The notes under the pieces: model-generated
Told to the model about the DNA's origin: nothing
What the model saw: the letters and a program-made list of their open reading frames with translations, nothing else
Databases searched by the model: none
NCBI RefSeq assembly: GCF_004118325.1
Contig: NZ_RDFA01000001.1
Location: 230,327 to 294,326, forward strand
Source of the DNA: Halorientalis pallida
Lineage (GTDB): Archaea; Halobacteriota; Halobacteria; Halobacteriales; Haloarculaceae
DNA: 64,000 bases
Direction: 5' to 3'
Made by a program: the position numbers and the translations under genes
Shown here: piece after piece, positions 1 through 8,580 of the stretch
Layout: each line of letters opens with the position of its first letter
Position numbering within the stretch: the first letter of the stretch is position 1

Positions 1-1122
1 GAGGCGCGTGTACTCGGGGATCATCGACTTTATCTCCGCGACCAGTTCGGCCGCTTCCTCGTTCCCGAGGGGATCGAAATCGCCGCGGTGGTACATGTCG
101 TAGGTCGCCGTCCCCTCGACGATCAGCGTGGGGTAGATCTTGAGGTAGTCGGGCCGCCACTCCGAGTCCTGGAAGATGCGCCGGAAGTCCTCCAGACACA
201 TCTCCTTGGACATCCCGGGCTGGCCGGGCATCATGTGAAAGCCGACCTTGAATCCCGAGTCGCGCAGGCGGCGGTTGGCGTCGATCGAGTCCTGCACACC
301 GTGCCCGCGGTGCATCTCGCGGTTGATCCGCTCGAAGGTGGTCTGGACGCCGACCTCGACCTTCGTGCCCCCGAGGTCGAGCATCCGGTCGATCTGCTCG
401 GGGTCACACCAGTCGGGCTTGGTCTCGAACGTGGTCGCGACGTTGCGCACGTCGCCGATCTCGTTCTCGGCGATCACGTCTTCGAGGTAGCTGAACTCCA
501 CCTCCTCGGGATCCTCGGCGAAGCTCTCGCCCTCGGCAGGTTCGGGCCGGGTGTCGGCGTCGTAGTCGTTCATCGCCTCGATGGCCCGCTTGACGAACCA
601 CTCCTGATAGTCGTGGCTCCGAGCGGTCATCGTCCCGCCCATCAGGATCAACTCCACCTTGTCGACGGGGTGGCCGATCTCTCTGAGCTGTTCGAGTCGG
701 AGTGTGACCTGTCCGTAGGGATCGTAGTCGTTCTGCTTCCCGCGGGCCGCCGCGGGCTCGTGGCCCGTGTAGCTCTGGGCGCTGGAGAACTCCGAGTCGG
801 GGCCGCCGGGACAGTAGAGACACTTCCCGTGGGGGCACCGCTCGGGCGAAGTCATGATGGCGACGGGGGAGACGCCCGACGCGGTCCGGACGGGCTTGCG
901 CTGGAGGACTTCCTCTAACTCCTCCCGGCGCTCGAAGGGCACGTAGTCGAGCAACTCGGAGTTCTTGGGGACTTTCGGCGAGGAGAACTCCGAACAGACT
1001 TCCAGCTTGGCCTTCTCGACCTCGTCGCGTTCCAGTTCGCCCGCGAGGATCCGGTTCACGAGTTCCTCACAGACCTGCTCGAACGCCTCCGTCTCGGTCG
1101 GGTCGGTCGTCTCCGTGCTCAT
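1..1122 (-). CDS. elp3: Elp3-type tRNA uridine-34 radical SAM/acetyltransferase, 3' part outside window
   Basis: Elp3 makes the carboxymethyl-type modification at wobble uridine 34 of tRNAs, using a radical SAM domain and a C-terminal GNAT acetyltransferase domain. The visible 374 codons start with ATG at 1122 and run off the window in frame, so the GNAT domain is not seen. The radical SAM cluster reads CPHGKCLYCPGG (Cys 96, 101, 104), the short spacing of archaeal Elp3. Further conserved blocks are ELILMGGTMTAR, FETKPDWC, GVQTTFERINREMHRGHG and GFHMMPGQPGM. The archaeal protein works alone, without other Elongator subunits. The gene stands apart from the next minus-strand gene by about 50 bp. 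Identification is firm; only the missing 3' end is uncertain. Confidence 0.95.
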   Translation of the reverse strand, partial: MSTETTDPTETEAFEQVCEELVNRILAGELERDEVEKAKLEVCSEFSSPKVPKNSELLDYVPFERREELEEVLQRKPVRTASGVSPVAIMTSPERCPHGKCLYCPGGPDSEFSSAQSYTGHEPAAARGKQNDYDPYGQVTLRLEQLREIGHPVDKVELILMGGTMTARSHDYQEWFVKRAIEAMNDYDADTRPEPAEGESFAEDPEEVEFSYLEDVIAENEIGDVRNVATTFETKPDWCDPEQIDRMLDLGGTKVEVGVQTTFERINREMHRGHGVQDSIDANRRLRDSGFKVGFHMMPGQPGMSKEMCLEDFRRIFQDSEWRPDYLKIYPTLIVEGTATYDMYHRGDFDPLGNEEAAELVAEIKSMIPEYTRL

Positions 1123-1174
1123 TGCCGCTTGGTCTGTAGTGGACGCGTCGCGAGAATAAGGGTGTCGGCTCGGG

Positions 1175-1747
1175 TTACCGACGGTCGAAATCACCGGGTT
1201 TCGGGCTCCGGTACTGAGACGGGCGCGGACAGAACACGAGCGTCGACGACACGTTCCACTCGACGCGACCGCCAGGCTGTACTGCGACCGTCGTCCCGGA
1301 GCTATTGCAGTCGAACCTGTCCACGGGAATGCCCAGCCAGTACCAGTCGCCGTCCACGGTATCGACGTGGAGGATCACCAGATACTGGTCGGCCTGCTCA
1401 AATTCGACGGTGACGTACTCTCCGGCAGCCAGTTCGCCACGCCAGTCCAGCACACGACCGAGTTCGCGGCCGAGAATCCGGAGTCCGAACGAACAGCGAG
1501 ACCGGTCGTTCCACAGAAAAAGCCGATGCTGACCGGTGTAGTACGGATCCCGGTCCGCGCTCGGCTCGCCCGCGGTCAGCGTCTCGACTTGCTCCCAGTC
1601 CGGCGGTCCAGTCGAGGACGACCCCTGGGGAATCGGTGCGCCAGGCGGGTGCGCGCTCGCTCCGTCGCCGCCGCTGAGGGTTCCCCAGCGGTCCCCGAAC
1701 AGGTAGCCACCGACCAGCAGTCCCAGGAACTCGCGGCGGCGCTGCAC
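1175..1747 (-). CDS. Hypothetical secreted protein, 190 aa
   Basis: I do not recognise a family. The N-terminus (QRRREFLGLLVGGYLFGD) is a basic stretch followed by a short hydrophobic segment, so export or membrane anchoring is likely. The rest is acidic and rich in beta-prone residues, with one Cys near the middle and one near the end (SSTLVFCPRP). I chose the GTG at 1747 instead of the longer frame from 1834. A TATA-like TTTTAACC sits about 25 nt upstream of it on the minus strand, which fits a leaderless transcript, and the longer start would overlap the upstream gene. Its beta-rich part resembles that of the neighbouring protein (both have an acidic '(E)QAD.Y.V' segment), so the two may be diverged relatives. 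Confidence 0.6.
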   Translation of the reverse strand: MQRRREFLGLLVGGYLFGDRWGTLSGGDGASAHPPGAPIPQGSSSTGPPDWEQVETLTAGEPSADRDPYYTGQHRLFLWNDRSRCSFGLRILGRELGRVLDWRGELAAGEYVTVEFEQADQYLVILHVDTVDGDWYWLGIPVDRFDCNSSGTTVAVQPGGRVEWNVSSTLVFCPRPSQYRSPKPGDFDRR

Positions 1748-1799
1748 GGCTCTCCGTTCACCGCTCCCGCGGTTAAAAGTTGTCCGAGTGACAGGACAC

Positions 1800-2312
1800 T
1801 CACTCGGCGAGCGTGCTGTACCGCACCCCTCCATCGTCGTCGACCACCACGTCGGTCACGGCGGCGTCGCGATCGAACCACTCGGGTTCGACGCTGACCT
1901 CGTACAGCAGATCGCCGTCACCCACCGCGACCGTGTACGCGTCGGCCTGCCCGAGTTCGATGCGGAGCGGCCGATTCGGGTCGAGCGTCCGTTCGGTTTC
2001 GAGCAGGTCACCCTGACCAGCCGACTCGACGGCTACCGTCACCGTGCGCGTCGGGCCGGCGTTCCAGACGGTGACGCCGTGGGAGGGTGCGCAGTCGTCG
2101 CTGGCAGTCGGCTGCTCGGCGAGAGTGATCGTCTCGAACGGCGGGAGATGGCCCGTCCGTGCCGGGGCGTGCGCCGCCATCGCAGGTTCCCGCACCGGCG
2201 GCGGATCGGTGGTGAGGCCGACCGACCCTAACAGACGCGTCAGGCCGTCACGGGAGCAGGGCAAGTGGGCGAACACTGTGGCGAGGGGACCGAGGGCGGA
2301 GGCGCGGCTCAT
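1800..2312 (-). CDS. Hypothetical protein, 170 aa
   Basis: Conserved-looking but unrecognised. The C-terminal 110 residues carry a beta-sandwich-like pattern: HGVTVWNAGPTRTVTVAVES looks like an immunoglobulin-type strand pair, followed by LRIELGQADAYTVAVGDG. The first ~50 residues have low complexity and may be over-called; a later start is possible. It lies 52 bp upstream of the gene at 1175-1747 on the same strand, and the two share the QAD.Y.V motif. A structural or surface role is a guess from the fold pattern only. Confidence 0.5.
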   Translation of the reverse strand: MSRASALGPLATVFAHLPCSRDGLTRLLGSVGLTTDPPPVREPAMAAHAPARTGHLPPFETITLAEQPTASDDCAPSHGVTVWNAGPTRTVTVAVESAGQGDLLETERTLDPNRPLRIELGQADAYTVAVGDGDLLYEVSVEPEWFDRDAAVTDVVVDDDGGVRYSTLAE

Positions 2313-2367
2313 CGGCGACGACTATCGGAACGAGCCAAAAGAACGTTGTGGCGTAACCGGTTCCTAA

Positions 2368-4497
2368 TCAGGCCACGTCGGCGACTGCTTCCAGCACGGC
2401 GTCGAGCACGGCGTCGCGCTCGCCCGAGAGGAATTCGAGACAGCCGTCACGCGTGCTCTTGGCGTGGAGCCCGGCGTTCGGCGCCGCCTCGGCGGCGGTC
2501 GCGGCGACCGCGCGCACGTCGAACGTCGAGGTCGAGCGCAGGTAGAGTTCGTCCGCGGCCAGTCCGACGACCAGGTCCACGTCGTCGCGGTGCTGGCGGA
2601 AGAGTGCGTCCAGCAGGAGGTTCGTCGGCGGGAACTCGTAGCGGTGGGCGAACGCGTCCGTGTCGAGGACGGCGACCTCGATTCCGTCCGCGTCACGGTA
2701 TTCGAGGTTCGCCTCCGCGGTCTCGATTTCCGCGTCCATCTTCGTCCGGAACTGCTCGCTGACGTGGCTCGCCAGCCCGCGCTCGTCGTCCGTTTCCGGG
2801 AAGAGGAGATCGGCGATCAGTTCGCGCTTGTCCTCGTAGGACTGGTAGTACGCCTCCAGCGCGATAGCCTCGCGGATCTCGCGCGTGTCGTCTCCGTCGT
2901 AGCCGGCCTCCACGGCCAGTTCGACGTAGGACTCGGGTGCCTCCTCCCAGAAGCTCACGGCGGGCAGGTGGCCGATCTCCGCGCGCACGTCGTCGTCGAC
3001 GTGGGCGGCGACGGTCGCGGCGATGGCGCTCGCGGTCGTCGCGTCCGCGGTGTCGGTCAGTGACGGGGAGACCAGCGTGTCGACGGCGTCGCCGACCTCG
3101 GGGTCGGCCTCGGCGGCGTCCAGCACCACGCGATCTGCGTCGTACACCGACAGCAGGTCGAAGCCGTCCATCGATTCGCGGGTCGCGCCCGCGGCGACGA
3201 ACACGAACAGGGGCAGCTTCTCGTCGTGGCGCTCGCGGTTGTCGAGCATCCCCGTGACGTCCTGGGTGGCGTCCTGCATGTCGTAGACGCCGTCTTCGAG
3301 GGGGCGGCGGTCGAAGTAGTGGTACTCGGCGTCGGCCGCACCGTGCTGGTCCCGGACCAGCGGGAGCGTCGCGCGCTCGATGGCGACGCCGCCGACGTAG
3401 CCGTCGACGGTGGCGTTGTGCCGGACGACGACCGGTCGGTCTTCGAGGACGGCACGCCGGATCGCGGTCGCGGCCTCGCGCACGCCGTCGATGACGGCGT
3501 CGACCGCTGGATCCTCGGCCAGCGGTTCCACGTCGTCGGGGCGAGCCTGCTCGGTCAGCGCGTCGGCCATCCGCTCGGAGACGGCGGCGTGTTCGTCGTC
3601 TTCGAGGACGACCAGCGCCTCGGTCTCGACCTGCAGTTCGCCGCGGCGACGGCGGACTTCGCCGTCGAGTCTGACGAGGTCGCCCTCCTCGACTTCGGGG
3701 TAGGCGCGCACGCCGGCTTCCTCGAACGCGGCGCAGTCGACGACGCCGGTCTCGTCGCGGAGCTCGAAGACCGTCGGGCCGCTGGTCTGTCGGATGTCGG
3801 CGATCTCGCCCTCGATGCGCACGTCGTCGCCGACGCGGTCGTCGAGCGTCTCGACCGCGACCTGTGTCAGTTCGACGGCGGACTGCTCGCCGTCTGCCTG
3901 CGGTTCCGTCTCGACGACGGCCGCGCCACCCGAACCACCGGCGTCGGCGGCCTCGGTCTCAGTCTCGTCGTCGGACTCCGTGTCGTCGTCGGTCGCGGGG
4001 GCACCGGTCTGACCGGTCTGCCGCGTGTCGTCGCTCCCCGTGTCGTCGGAGACCTGGCCCACGGTGTGGCGGACGGGGCCATCGTCGTCGTCCTCGTCGT
4101 CGTCTTCGACGTTCTCTTTCAGCAGGGCGAAGTCCTCGTCGGGGTCGTCGATCAGCGTGCCACGGAACTCGCGTTCGGACTGGCGGATCGACCACCCGAG
4201 ATCGATGTTTCCGTTGTCACGGACGTTCTTTACCTGGACGTAGACGGTGTCTCCCGGCTCCCACTCGAGGCTCTCGAGTCGCTGGTCGAGTTCACTCCGG
4301 TGGAGGAGACCGGTCACCCGGTCGGCGATGTCGACGAACACGCCGAATTCGGCGTACCCGTCGACCGTCCCTCGGTAGAACCGCCCCGGCGTCAGCTGGT
4401 CTGCGTTCGTACCGCGGAACTCGAAGACCACGTCCTGCTGGTGTGTCTCGCAGATGTGACCTTCGACAGACGTTCCGCAAATGATACAGCTTCCCAT
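2368..4497 (-). CDS. RecJ/DHH-like protein with zinc finger, S1 and OB domains; probably catalytically inactive
   Basis: 709 aa from ATG 4497, chosen over 4509 because the Zn-binding N-terminus begins right after it. Order of parts: a small zinc motif (CIIC...HICETH, residues 4-20); an S1 RNA-binding domain (GRFYRGTVDGYAEFGVFVDI, about 40-110); a very acidic linker (about 120-205); an OB-fold nucleic-acid-binding domain (about 215-295); and a DHH-type phosphoesterase region (about 345-709). Archaeal RecJ relatives with this layout act in DNA replication and repair or RNA processing. The expected metal motifs look degraded: the DHxDxDG-type motif reads RHNATVDGYVGG (359-370), and the DHH motif position reads VVLDAAEADP (Asp460, no His pair). 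No C-terminal GGGH-type DHHA1 motif is visible. A nucleic-acid-binding scaffold is therefore more likely than a nuclease. Confidence 0.85.
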   Translation of the reverse strand: MGSCIICGTSVEGHICETHQQDVVFEFRGTNADQLTPGRFYRGTVDGYAEFGVFVDIADRVTGLLHRSELDQRLESLEWEPGDTVYVQVKNVRDNGNIDLGWSIRQSEREFRGTLIDDPDEDFALLKENVEDDDEDDDDGPVRHTVGQVSDDTGSDDTRQTGQTGAPATDDDTESDDETETEAADAGGSGGAAVVETEPQADGEQSAVELTQVAVETLDDRVGDDVRIEGEIADIRQTSGPTVFELRDETGVVDCAAFEEAGVRAYPEVEEGDLVRLDGEVRRRRGELQVETEALVVLEDDEHAAVSERMADALTEQARPDDVEPLAEDPAVDAVIDGVREAATAIRRAVLEDRPVVVRHNATVDGYVGGVAIERATLPLVRDQHGAADAEYHYFDRRPLEDGVYDMQDATQDVTGMLDNRERHDEKLPLFVFVAAGATRESMDGFDLLSVYDADRVVLDAAEADPEVGDAVDTLVSPSLTDTADATTASAIAATVAAHVDDDVRAEIGHLPAVSFWEEAPESYVELAVEAGYDGDDTREIREAIALEAYYQSYEDKRELIADLLFPETDDERGLASHVSEQFRTKMDAEIETAEANLEYRDADGIEVAVLDTDAFAHRYEFPPTNLLLDALFRQHRDDVDLVVGLAADELYLRSTSTFDVRAVAATAAEAAPNAGLHAKSTRDGCLEFLSGERDAVLDAVLEAVADVA

Positions 4498-4623
4498 TAC
4501 CGGAAGCAAACAGACCCGGCCTAAAACTGTTGTCGAATCGCGCCGGAGATTTCATCTCCCACGACGGCACGCCCACTCCGTCCGGAACCGCCGACGACAC
4601 CGCGACGACGCCGGCCGACCCGT

Positions 4624-4887
4624 TCACTCGAACACGTCGCTCTCGTCTTCTAACATCTCGACCCCGCGGGCGACCTCGCGAGCCGCCTCGGGAAAGAGTG
4701 CGACCTCTACCTCGTTGCCCTCGTCGTCCTCGAAGGCCAGTTTCACGCGCTTGTCACCGAACTCGCGCACGTCCACGCTGTCGACGTCGTACAGCTTCGC
4801 AGTCGCCTCCTTGTTCGCCGGGCCCACGTTCTTGATCGACCCCTCTTTGAGTTCGATCATGAACTCGTCGAGTTGCAGGCTGAGCAT
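4624..4887 (-). CDS. Small conserved haloarchaeal protein, 87 aa
   Basis: The protein MLSLQLDEFMIELKEGS...DESDVFE is acidic and mixed alpha/beta, with no cysteines. It ends in an amphipathic helix (EAAREVARGVEMLEDESD). The start is supported by a TTTTAA element about 24 nt upstream on the minus strand (4911-4916), which fits a leaderless transcript. The longer frame to 5457 is a shadow of the Yip1 gene. I do not know a function. The gene directly follows the membrane protein at 4911-5522, and its promoter element overlaps that gene's stop codon region. Confidence 0.75.
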   Translation of the reverse strand: MLSLQLDEFMIELKEGSIKNVGPANKEATAKLYDVDSVDVREFGDKRVKLAFEDDEGNEVEVALFPEAAREVARGVEMLEDESDVFE

Positions 4888-4910
4888 ACCGGGGCTTCGC
4901 CCGCCGACGA

Positions 4911-5522
4911 TTAAAACGGTAGGGGGACACCGACTTCGGTCAGCACCGCACTCGCGGCCCCGAACCCGCGGAAGCCGTAGCCGAAGACGATGGCCGCCGG
5001 CACCGCGACGATGGGGACCGCCTTCCAGTAGGGCAGGTCGTGGACCTCGGCCGTCCCGACGACGAGCAGGACGGCACCGAGGGCGGTACAGGCCACCCGC
5101 AGCCCCGGAATCGCCGGGCCGGCGAACACGCAGGGGGCCGTCGAGTACGCGAGGACCTGTACCGTCTCGCTGACGCCACCGCGGTCCGGCGCCGTCGCCA
5201 TCAGGATCAACGTCTGGAGCGCCGCCGTCAGGTGCAGGGCGGCCGGCATTACCAGGACGACGGCGAGCGCGAGAAACAGGACGCGCGAGGCGACGGGCTG
5301 TCCGGCCACCACCGGATAGACGTCCGGGATCAGGGCCAGTCGCGTCAGTTCCTCGACCAGGACGACGACGGCCGCGAAGATCAGCCCGGGCGCCTGGTCG
5401 CCGGGGGCGACGCCCGCCCGAAAGAACCGGCGGGGGCGAACCAGTACTTCGACCCACGCTCGCGCGAGCGCGACCGGGCCGCGGTCACGCCCACCTGTCG
5501 GATTCTCGACCCACTGGGTCAC
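4911..5522 (-). CDS. Yip1-family integral membrane protein
   Basis: 203 aa with five hydrophobic segments (about residues 47-65, 77-100, 103-115, 123-155, 168-190), preceded by WVEVLVRPRRFFRAGVAPGD. This 'hundred-residue cytosolic lead, then P-FF' pattern is typical of haloarchaeal Yip1-domain proteins. In eukaryotes Yip1 proteins work in membrane traffic; in archaea their role is unknown. It faces a divergent lipoprotein gene (5623) across a 100-bp promoter region. Confidence 0.75.
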   Translation of the reverse strand: MTQWVENPTGGRDRGPVALARAWVEVLVRPRRFFRAGVAPGDQAPGLIFAAVVVLVEELTRLALIPDVYPVVAGQPVASRVLFLALAVVLVMPAALHLTAALQTLILMATAPDRGGVSETVQVLAYSTAPCVFAGPAIPGLRVACTALGAVLLVVGTAEVHDLPYWKAVPIVAVPAAIVFGYGFRGFGAASAVLTEVGVPLPF

Positions 5523-5622
5523 GATCGCCGCTACGGGGCGTTCGGGCTTGACGGTTGCGGGTTCCAGCCGACGTGTAGCTCGGTCCGAACAGTTATATCG
5601 CCTTGCAGTTCAGAGTGCAAAT

Positions 5623-6183
5623 ATGCGTAGACGAGCGGTGATCGCAGGGTGTGGTGGGGCCGTGGCGACGCTGACGAGCGGTTGTACGGGCCTGCTGTCG
5701 GAAGACGACGGTCAGGGGAGTACCGGTGGAGCCGAAGACGACGAAGACGACGAAGAGGGAGAGAGGACAGCGACGGACGCTGCGACAGACACGGACGTGG
5801 AGACGGTGTCGGGGAACGCGACCGGCGCCGAGCGGCGAGCGGTCGAACGCGTCGTCAGGCAGAACCTGCGGGCCACCGAAGAGCACCGACCGGAGTTGCT
5901 TCGGGCGACGCTGCACCCGGATGCGCCGTCCTACGACCGGACGATCGAACAGACTCGACAGATCTGGGACCAGTACGAACTCGAGTACTCGCTGACCGTT
6001 CAGTCGATCAGCGTCTCCGGGAACGAGGCGACCGTCGAATACGAACAGGTGACGCGGGCAACCGGGCCAAACAGCGACGTCTTCACCGACAATCGACTCA
6101 CCGCCGTCGGCACCCTGCGCACCTACCAGGGCGAGTGGCGCGTCTACGGTACGCGGGTCGAGAACGTCGAGTACCTCGAATAA
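5623..6183 (+). CDS. Lipoprotein, probable NTF2-like domain, 186 aa
   Basis: The start at 5623 gives a lipoprotein signal: MRRRAVIAGCGG, a hydrophobic stretch, then lipobox LTSGC (Cys21). A TATA-like TTATAT lies about 28 nt upstream. After the lipobox comes an acidic low-complexity tether (about 24-60) typical of haloarchaeal surface lipoproteins. The remaining ~115 residues (ERVVRQNLRATEEHRPELLR... to WRVYGTRVENVEYLE) look like a cone-shaped NTF2/SnoaL-type fold; this is inference from pattern. It probably sits on the outer face of the membrane. The ligand is unknown. Confidence 0.8.
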   Translation: MRRRAVIAGCGGAVATLTSGCTGLLSEDDGQGSTGGAEDDEDDEEGERTATDAATDTDVETVSGNATGAERRAVERVVRQNLRATEEHRPELLRATLHPDAPSYDRTIEQTRQIWDQYELEYSLTVQSISVSGNEATVEYEQVTRATGPNSDVFTDNRLTAVGTLRTYQGEWRVYGTRVENVEYLE

Positions 6184-6189
6184 GAGGGC

Positions 6190-6780
6190 TCAGTCGTCCG
6201 CGCCGACGTTCTCCGTGCTCTCCATACACGGCGGGTCGGGTTCGATGGTCGCGTACTCCACGGCGCGTTCGCCCAGCACCGCCACCCGGTCGGCCGCGCC
6301 CTCGTCGACGAACCGCCAGTCGGCGGCAGTCCCCTCGAAGGCGTCACTGGCCTTCGGGATCGCTGCCTGGTGGGGGATGACCCAGGCGTTCAGGGCGCGA
6401 CAGACCGAGCGCAGGTGTTCCAGCGCGGTAATCGGAAAGCTCCCGCCGGCGACAGCGAGCAGACCCACGGTCTTGTTCTCGAACTCGTCGAACCCGCAGT
6501 AATCGAGGGCGTTCTTCAGCGGCGTGGCGTAGGAGCCGTGATAGACCGGCGTCCCGAGCAAGATCGCGTCGGCCCCGCGCACCTGGGCGGTGAACGCCGC
6601 GGCGTCACCGGCGTCGCCGGCGTCGGCGTCGTAGACCGGCAGGTCCCACTCCCGGAGGTCGAGCAGTTCCGTCTCGCCGCCGGTCTCGGCGGCCGCGTCG
6701 AGGGCGTGTTCGAGGCCTTTGCGGGTGTGGCTCTCGTCACGAAGACTCCCACAGATCGCGACGACGCGTGGTCGTGACAT
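6190..6780 (-). CDS. NAD(P)H-dependent FMN reductase family protein
   Basis: 196 aa flavodoxin-like protein. The N-terminus RVVAICGSLRDESHTRKGLE is the FMN-phosphate loop (CGSLR) of the NADPH-dependent FMN reductase family. LLGTPVYHGSYATPLKNALDY is the second flavin-contacting motif. GLLAVAGG follows. These enzymes reduce flavins, quinones or azo compounds in the cytoplasm. ATG 6780 was chosen because of a TTTAAG element about 27 nt upstream; an 11-residue longer frame exists. The gene converges with the lipoprotein at 5623-6183, with 6 bp between the stops. Confidence 0.88.
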   Translation of the reverse strand: MSRPRVVAICGSLRDESHTRKGLEHALDAAAETGGETELLDLREWDLPVYDADAGDAGDAAAFTAQVRGADAILLGTPVYHGSYATPLKNALDYCGFDEFENKTVGLLAVAGGSFPITALEHLRSVCRALNAWVIPHQAAIPKASDAFEGTAADWRFVDEGAADRVAVLGERAVEYATIEPDPPCMESTENVGADD

Positions 6781-6897
6781 ACCGACCCTGTCGCACCGAG
6801 CGGGCTTAAACACCGACCGGGGCGGACGCGGTCGGGATCCGTGAACGCACGGCGCGAAATAGTCACGTTTTTACTGGCGACGGGCGGGCCCTGTGGT

Positions 6898-7218
6898 ATG
6901 GCTGCACGTGGCTCTCGGAATCACTCCGTCCGCGTCGAGTTACCGACCGTCGTCCCGTTCGACATCCCACAGTTGAACCGGTTGAGCTGGAAACTCGGGT
7001 CCAGAACCGTCGACGACGAGGCGGCGACGCTCCGGAGCCGCTGGACCGACACGGAGAGCCAGTGGCGACTCGCCGTCTTCGCGGTGACCGACGGGACCGT
7101 CGTCCTGCGGGTCCGGACCCCCGTCGGCCGCGGCCGGTTCTACGGGGCCGCGGAGACGGACTTCGCGAACGCGCTGCCGGCGCTGGAGGCGTCGGACCGC
7201 TGGCGGCGACTCGACTGA
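6898..7218 (+). CDS. Hypothetical protein, 106 aa
   Basis: Unrecognised. ATG 6898 is preceded by TTTTTACT about 22-28 nt upstream, so a leaderless transcript is likely and the longer frame from 6841 is not used. The protein is rich in Arg and Asp with no cysteines or membrane segments. It has a beta-rich centre (WRLAVFAVTDGTVVLRVRTP) and an amphipathic C-terminal helix. It is co-directional with the DUF2267 gene 130 bp downstream but has its own promoter-like element. Confidence 0.65.
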   Translation: MAARGSRNHSVRVELPTVVPFDIPQLNRLSWKLGSRTVDDEAATLRSRWTDTESQWRLAVFAVTDGTVVLRVRTPVGRGRFYGAAETDFANALPALEASDRWRRLD

Positions 7219-7349
7219 TCAGTACGTCAGCGTTACCGTCGGGAAGGCGCCGGGTACTTCGGGCGCCGTCGGTCGGCGGACCAGTAACGGTCCCGTACCG
7301 ACGAGAACGACGACCTGCGTTTATTACCCGCGTCGGCGTCGGCCGTGGC

Positions 7350-7808
7350 ATGGACTTCGACGAGTTCACCGGTCAGGTACAGCACCGACTCGAACTCCCA
7401 GGGACGGGCGAAGCGGTCCGTGCGATCCGTGCGACGCTGTCGACGCTGGGACGGCGCGTTCCGGCCGACGCCGCCGAGGATTTCGCGGCCTCGCTCCCGC
7501 TCGAGATCAAGTGGTACCCGACGGGCGGAGTCGACGACCACGGCGAGCGGTTCGACTGGACCGAGTTCCTCGACCGCGTGAGCGAGATCGAAGGGCGGGA
7601 CAGGGCGGACGCCGCGTACCACGCCCGGGTCGTCGTCGACCTCGTCGCCGAGGTGATCCCGGAGTCCGACTTCCAGCAACTGCGCGACCAGTTGCCCGAG
7701 AGCGAGGAGACCGAGAACTGGGGGAACCTGTTCGAGGTCGTCGACGCCGGCGGCTGGAGCGAGAGTCAGGAAGCACGGGTCGGCGGCGGACCACAGAGCG
7801 ACGGCTGA
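7350..7808 (+). CDS. DUF2267 domain protein
   Basis: 152 aa. The pattern MDFDEFTGQVQHRLELPG..EAVRAIRATLSTLGRRVPADAAEDFAASLP followed by LEIKW is the all-helical DUF2267 domain, which is common in stress-related gene neighbourhoods. It appears to hold two repeats: residues 1-55 and about 70-125 both follow 'F..RV....R..A..A...V..V....P...F..LR..LP'. Function is not established; a regulatory or protein-binding role is usually assumed. The start is supported by TTTATTA about 30 nt upstream. Confidence 0.8.
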   Translation: MDFDEFTGQVQHRLELPGTGEAVRAIRATLSTLGRRVPADAAEDFAASLPLEIKWYPTGGVDDHGERFDWTEFLDRVSEIEGRDRADAAYHARVVVDLVAEVIPESDFQQLRDQLPESEETENWGNLFEVVDAGGWSESQEARVGGGPQSDG

Positions 7809-7845
7809 CGGAAACACTATTTCGGCGCTGCCCCTGGACCGGGGT

Positions 7846-8568
7846 ATGAAACGGGCCGTCCGCGCGAACTTCGACGCCAGCGTCTCCGCGTACGACGCCT
7901 ACGAGCGTCGAACCAGGCGATTCACTGCGCTCGCGCGACTCCTCCAGGCGGAGATGCGACAGCGGACCGACGCGTTCGACTCGATCCTCGACGCCGGAGC
8001 CGGCACGGGTATCAGCACCCGCGTGTTCGCCGACGGCGGCGCGCGGACGGTCGCCCTCGATCTCAGCCACGAGATGCTGCGGCAGGTCGGAGAGAGTGAA
8101 CGGGTCCAGGGCGACTTCGACGCCCTCCCGTTCGCCGACAGGGCGTTCGACGCCGTGGCCTTCACGGCCTCGCTCTTCCTCACGCCCGAGCCCGGAGCCG
8201 CGGCCCGCGAGGCCGCGCGGGTCCTCCGTCCGGGCGGAGTGGTCGGGGCCGTCGCCCCGCTGGGCTGGGTGCGAGCCGACGGGACGGACGTGTTCGCCGA
8301 CCTCGACCGGGAGTCCCGGTCACCGGCCGACGTGGGTACCGTCCGGACGGCGTTGGAAGACACCTTCGTGGTCGAGACTGGCGTATGGCGGTTCGCGACG
8401 ACCGCCGCGGACGTGCGGCAGTTCCACTGCATCCCGGCGATGGCGGCCCGGCTCTACCCCGGACTATCACCCGACGAACGGGTCGAGAAGGCCACCGATC
8501 TGCTGGCCGAGTTGGACGGGACCGTCGAACAGCGCTGGCAGTGGGTCGTCGGCGTCACCGAGGCGTGA
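7846..8568 (+). CDS. Class I SAM-dependent methyltransferase
   Basis: 240 aa. Motif I is ILDAGAGTGISTR (about 46-58), motif II ALDLSHEML, and the post-I region is QGDFDALPFADRAFDAV. This is the small-molecule UbiE/BioC-like group. BioC-type substrate identity cannot be read from sequence; the C-terminal helical cap (AARLYPGLSPDERVEKATDL) resembles malonyl-carrier methyltransferase relatives, but there are no biotin genes nearby. It starts 37 bp after the DUF2267 gene and converges with mutY. Confidence 0.85.
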   Translation: MKRAVRANFDASVSAYDAYERRTRRFTALARLLQAEMRQRTDAFDSILDAGAGTGISTRVFADGGARTVALDLSHEMLRQVGESERVQGDFDALPFADRAFDAVAFTASLFLTPEPGAAAREAARVLRPGGVVGAVAPLGWVRADGTDVFADLDRESRSPADVGTVRTALEDTFVVETGVWRFATTAADVRQFHCIPAMAARLYPGLSPDERVEKATDLLAELDGTVEQRWQWVVGVTEA

Positions 8569-8580
8569 GCGGCGAGCCGG

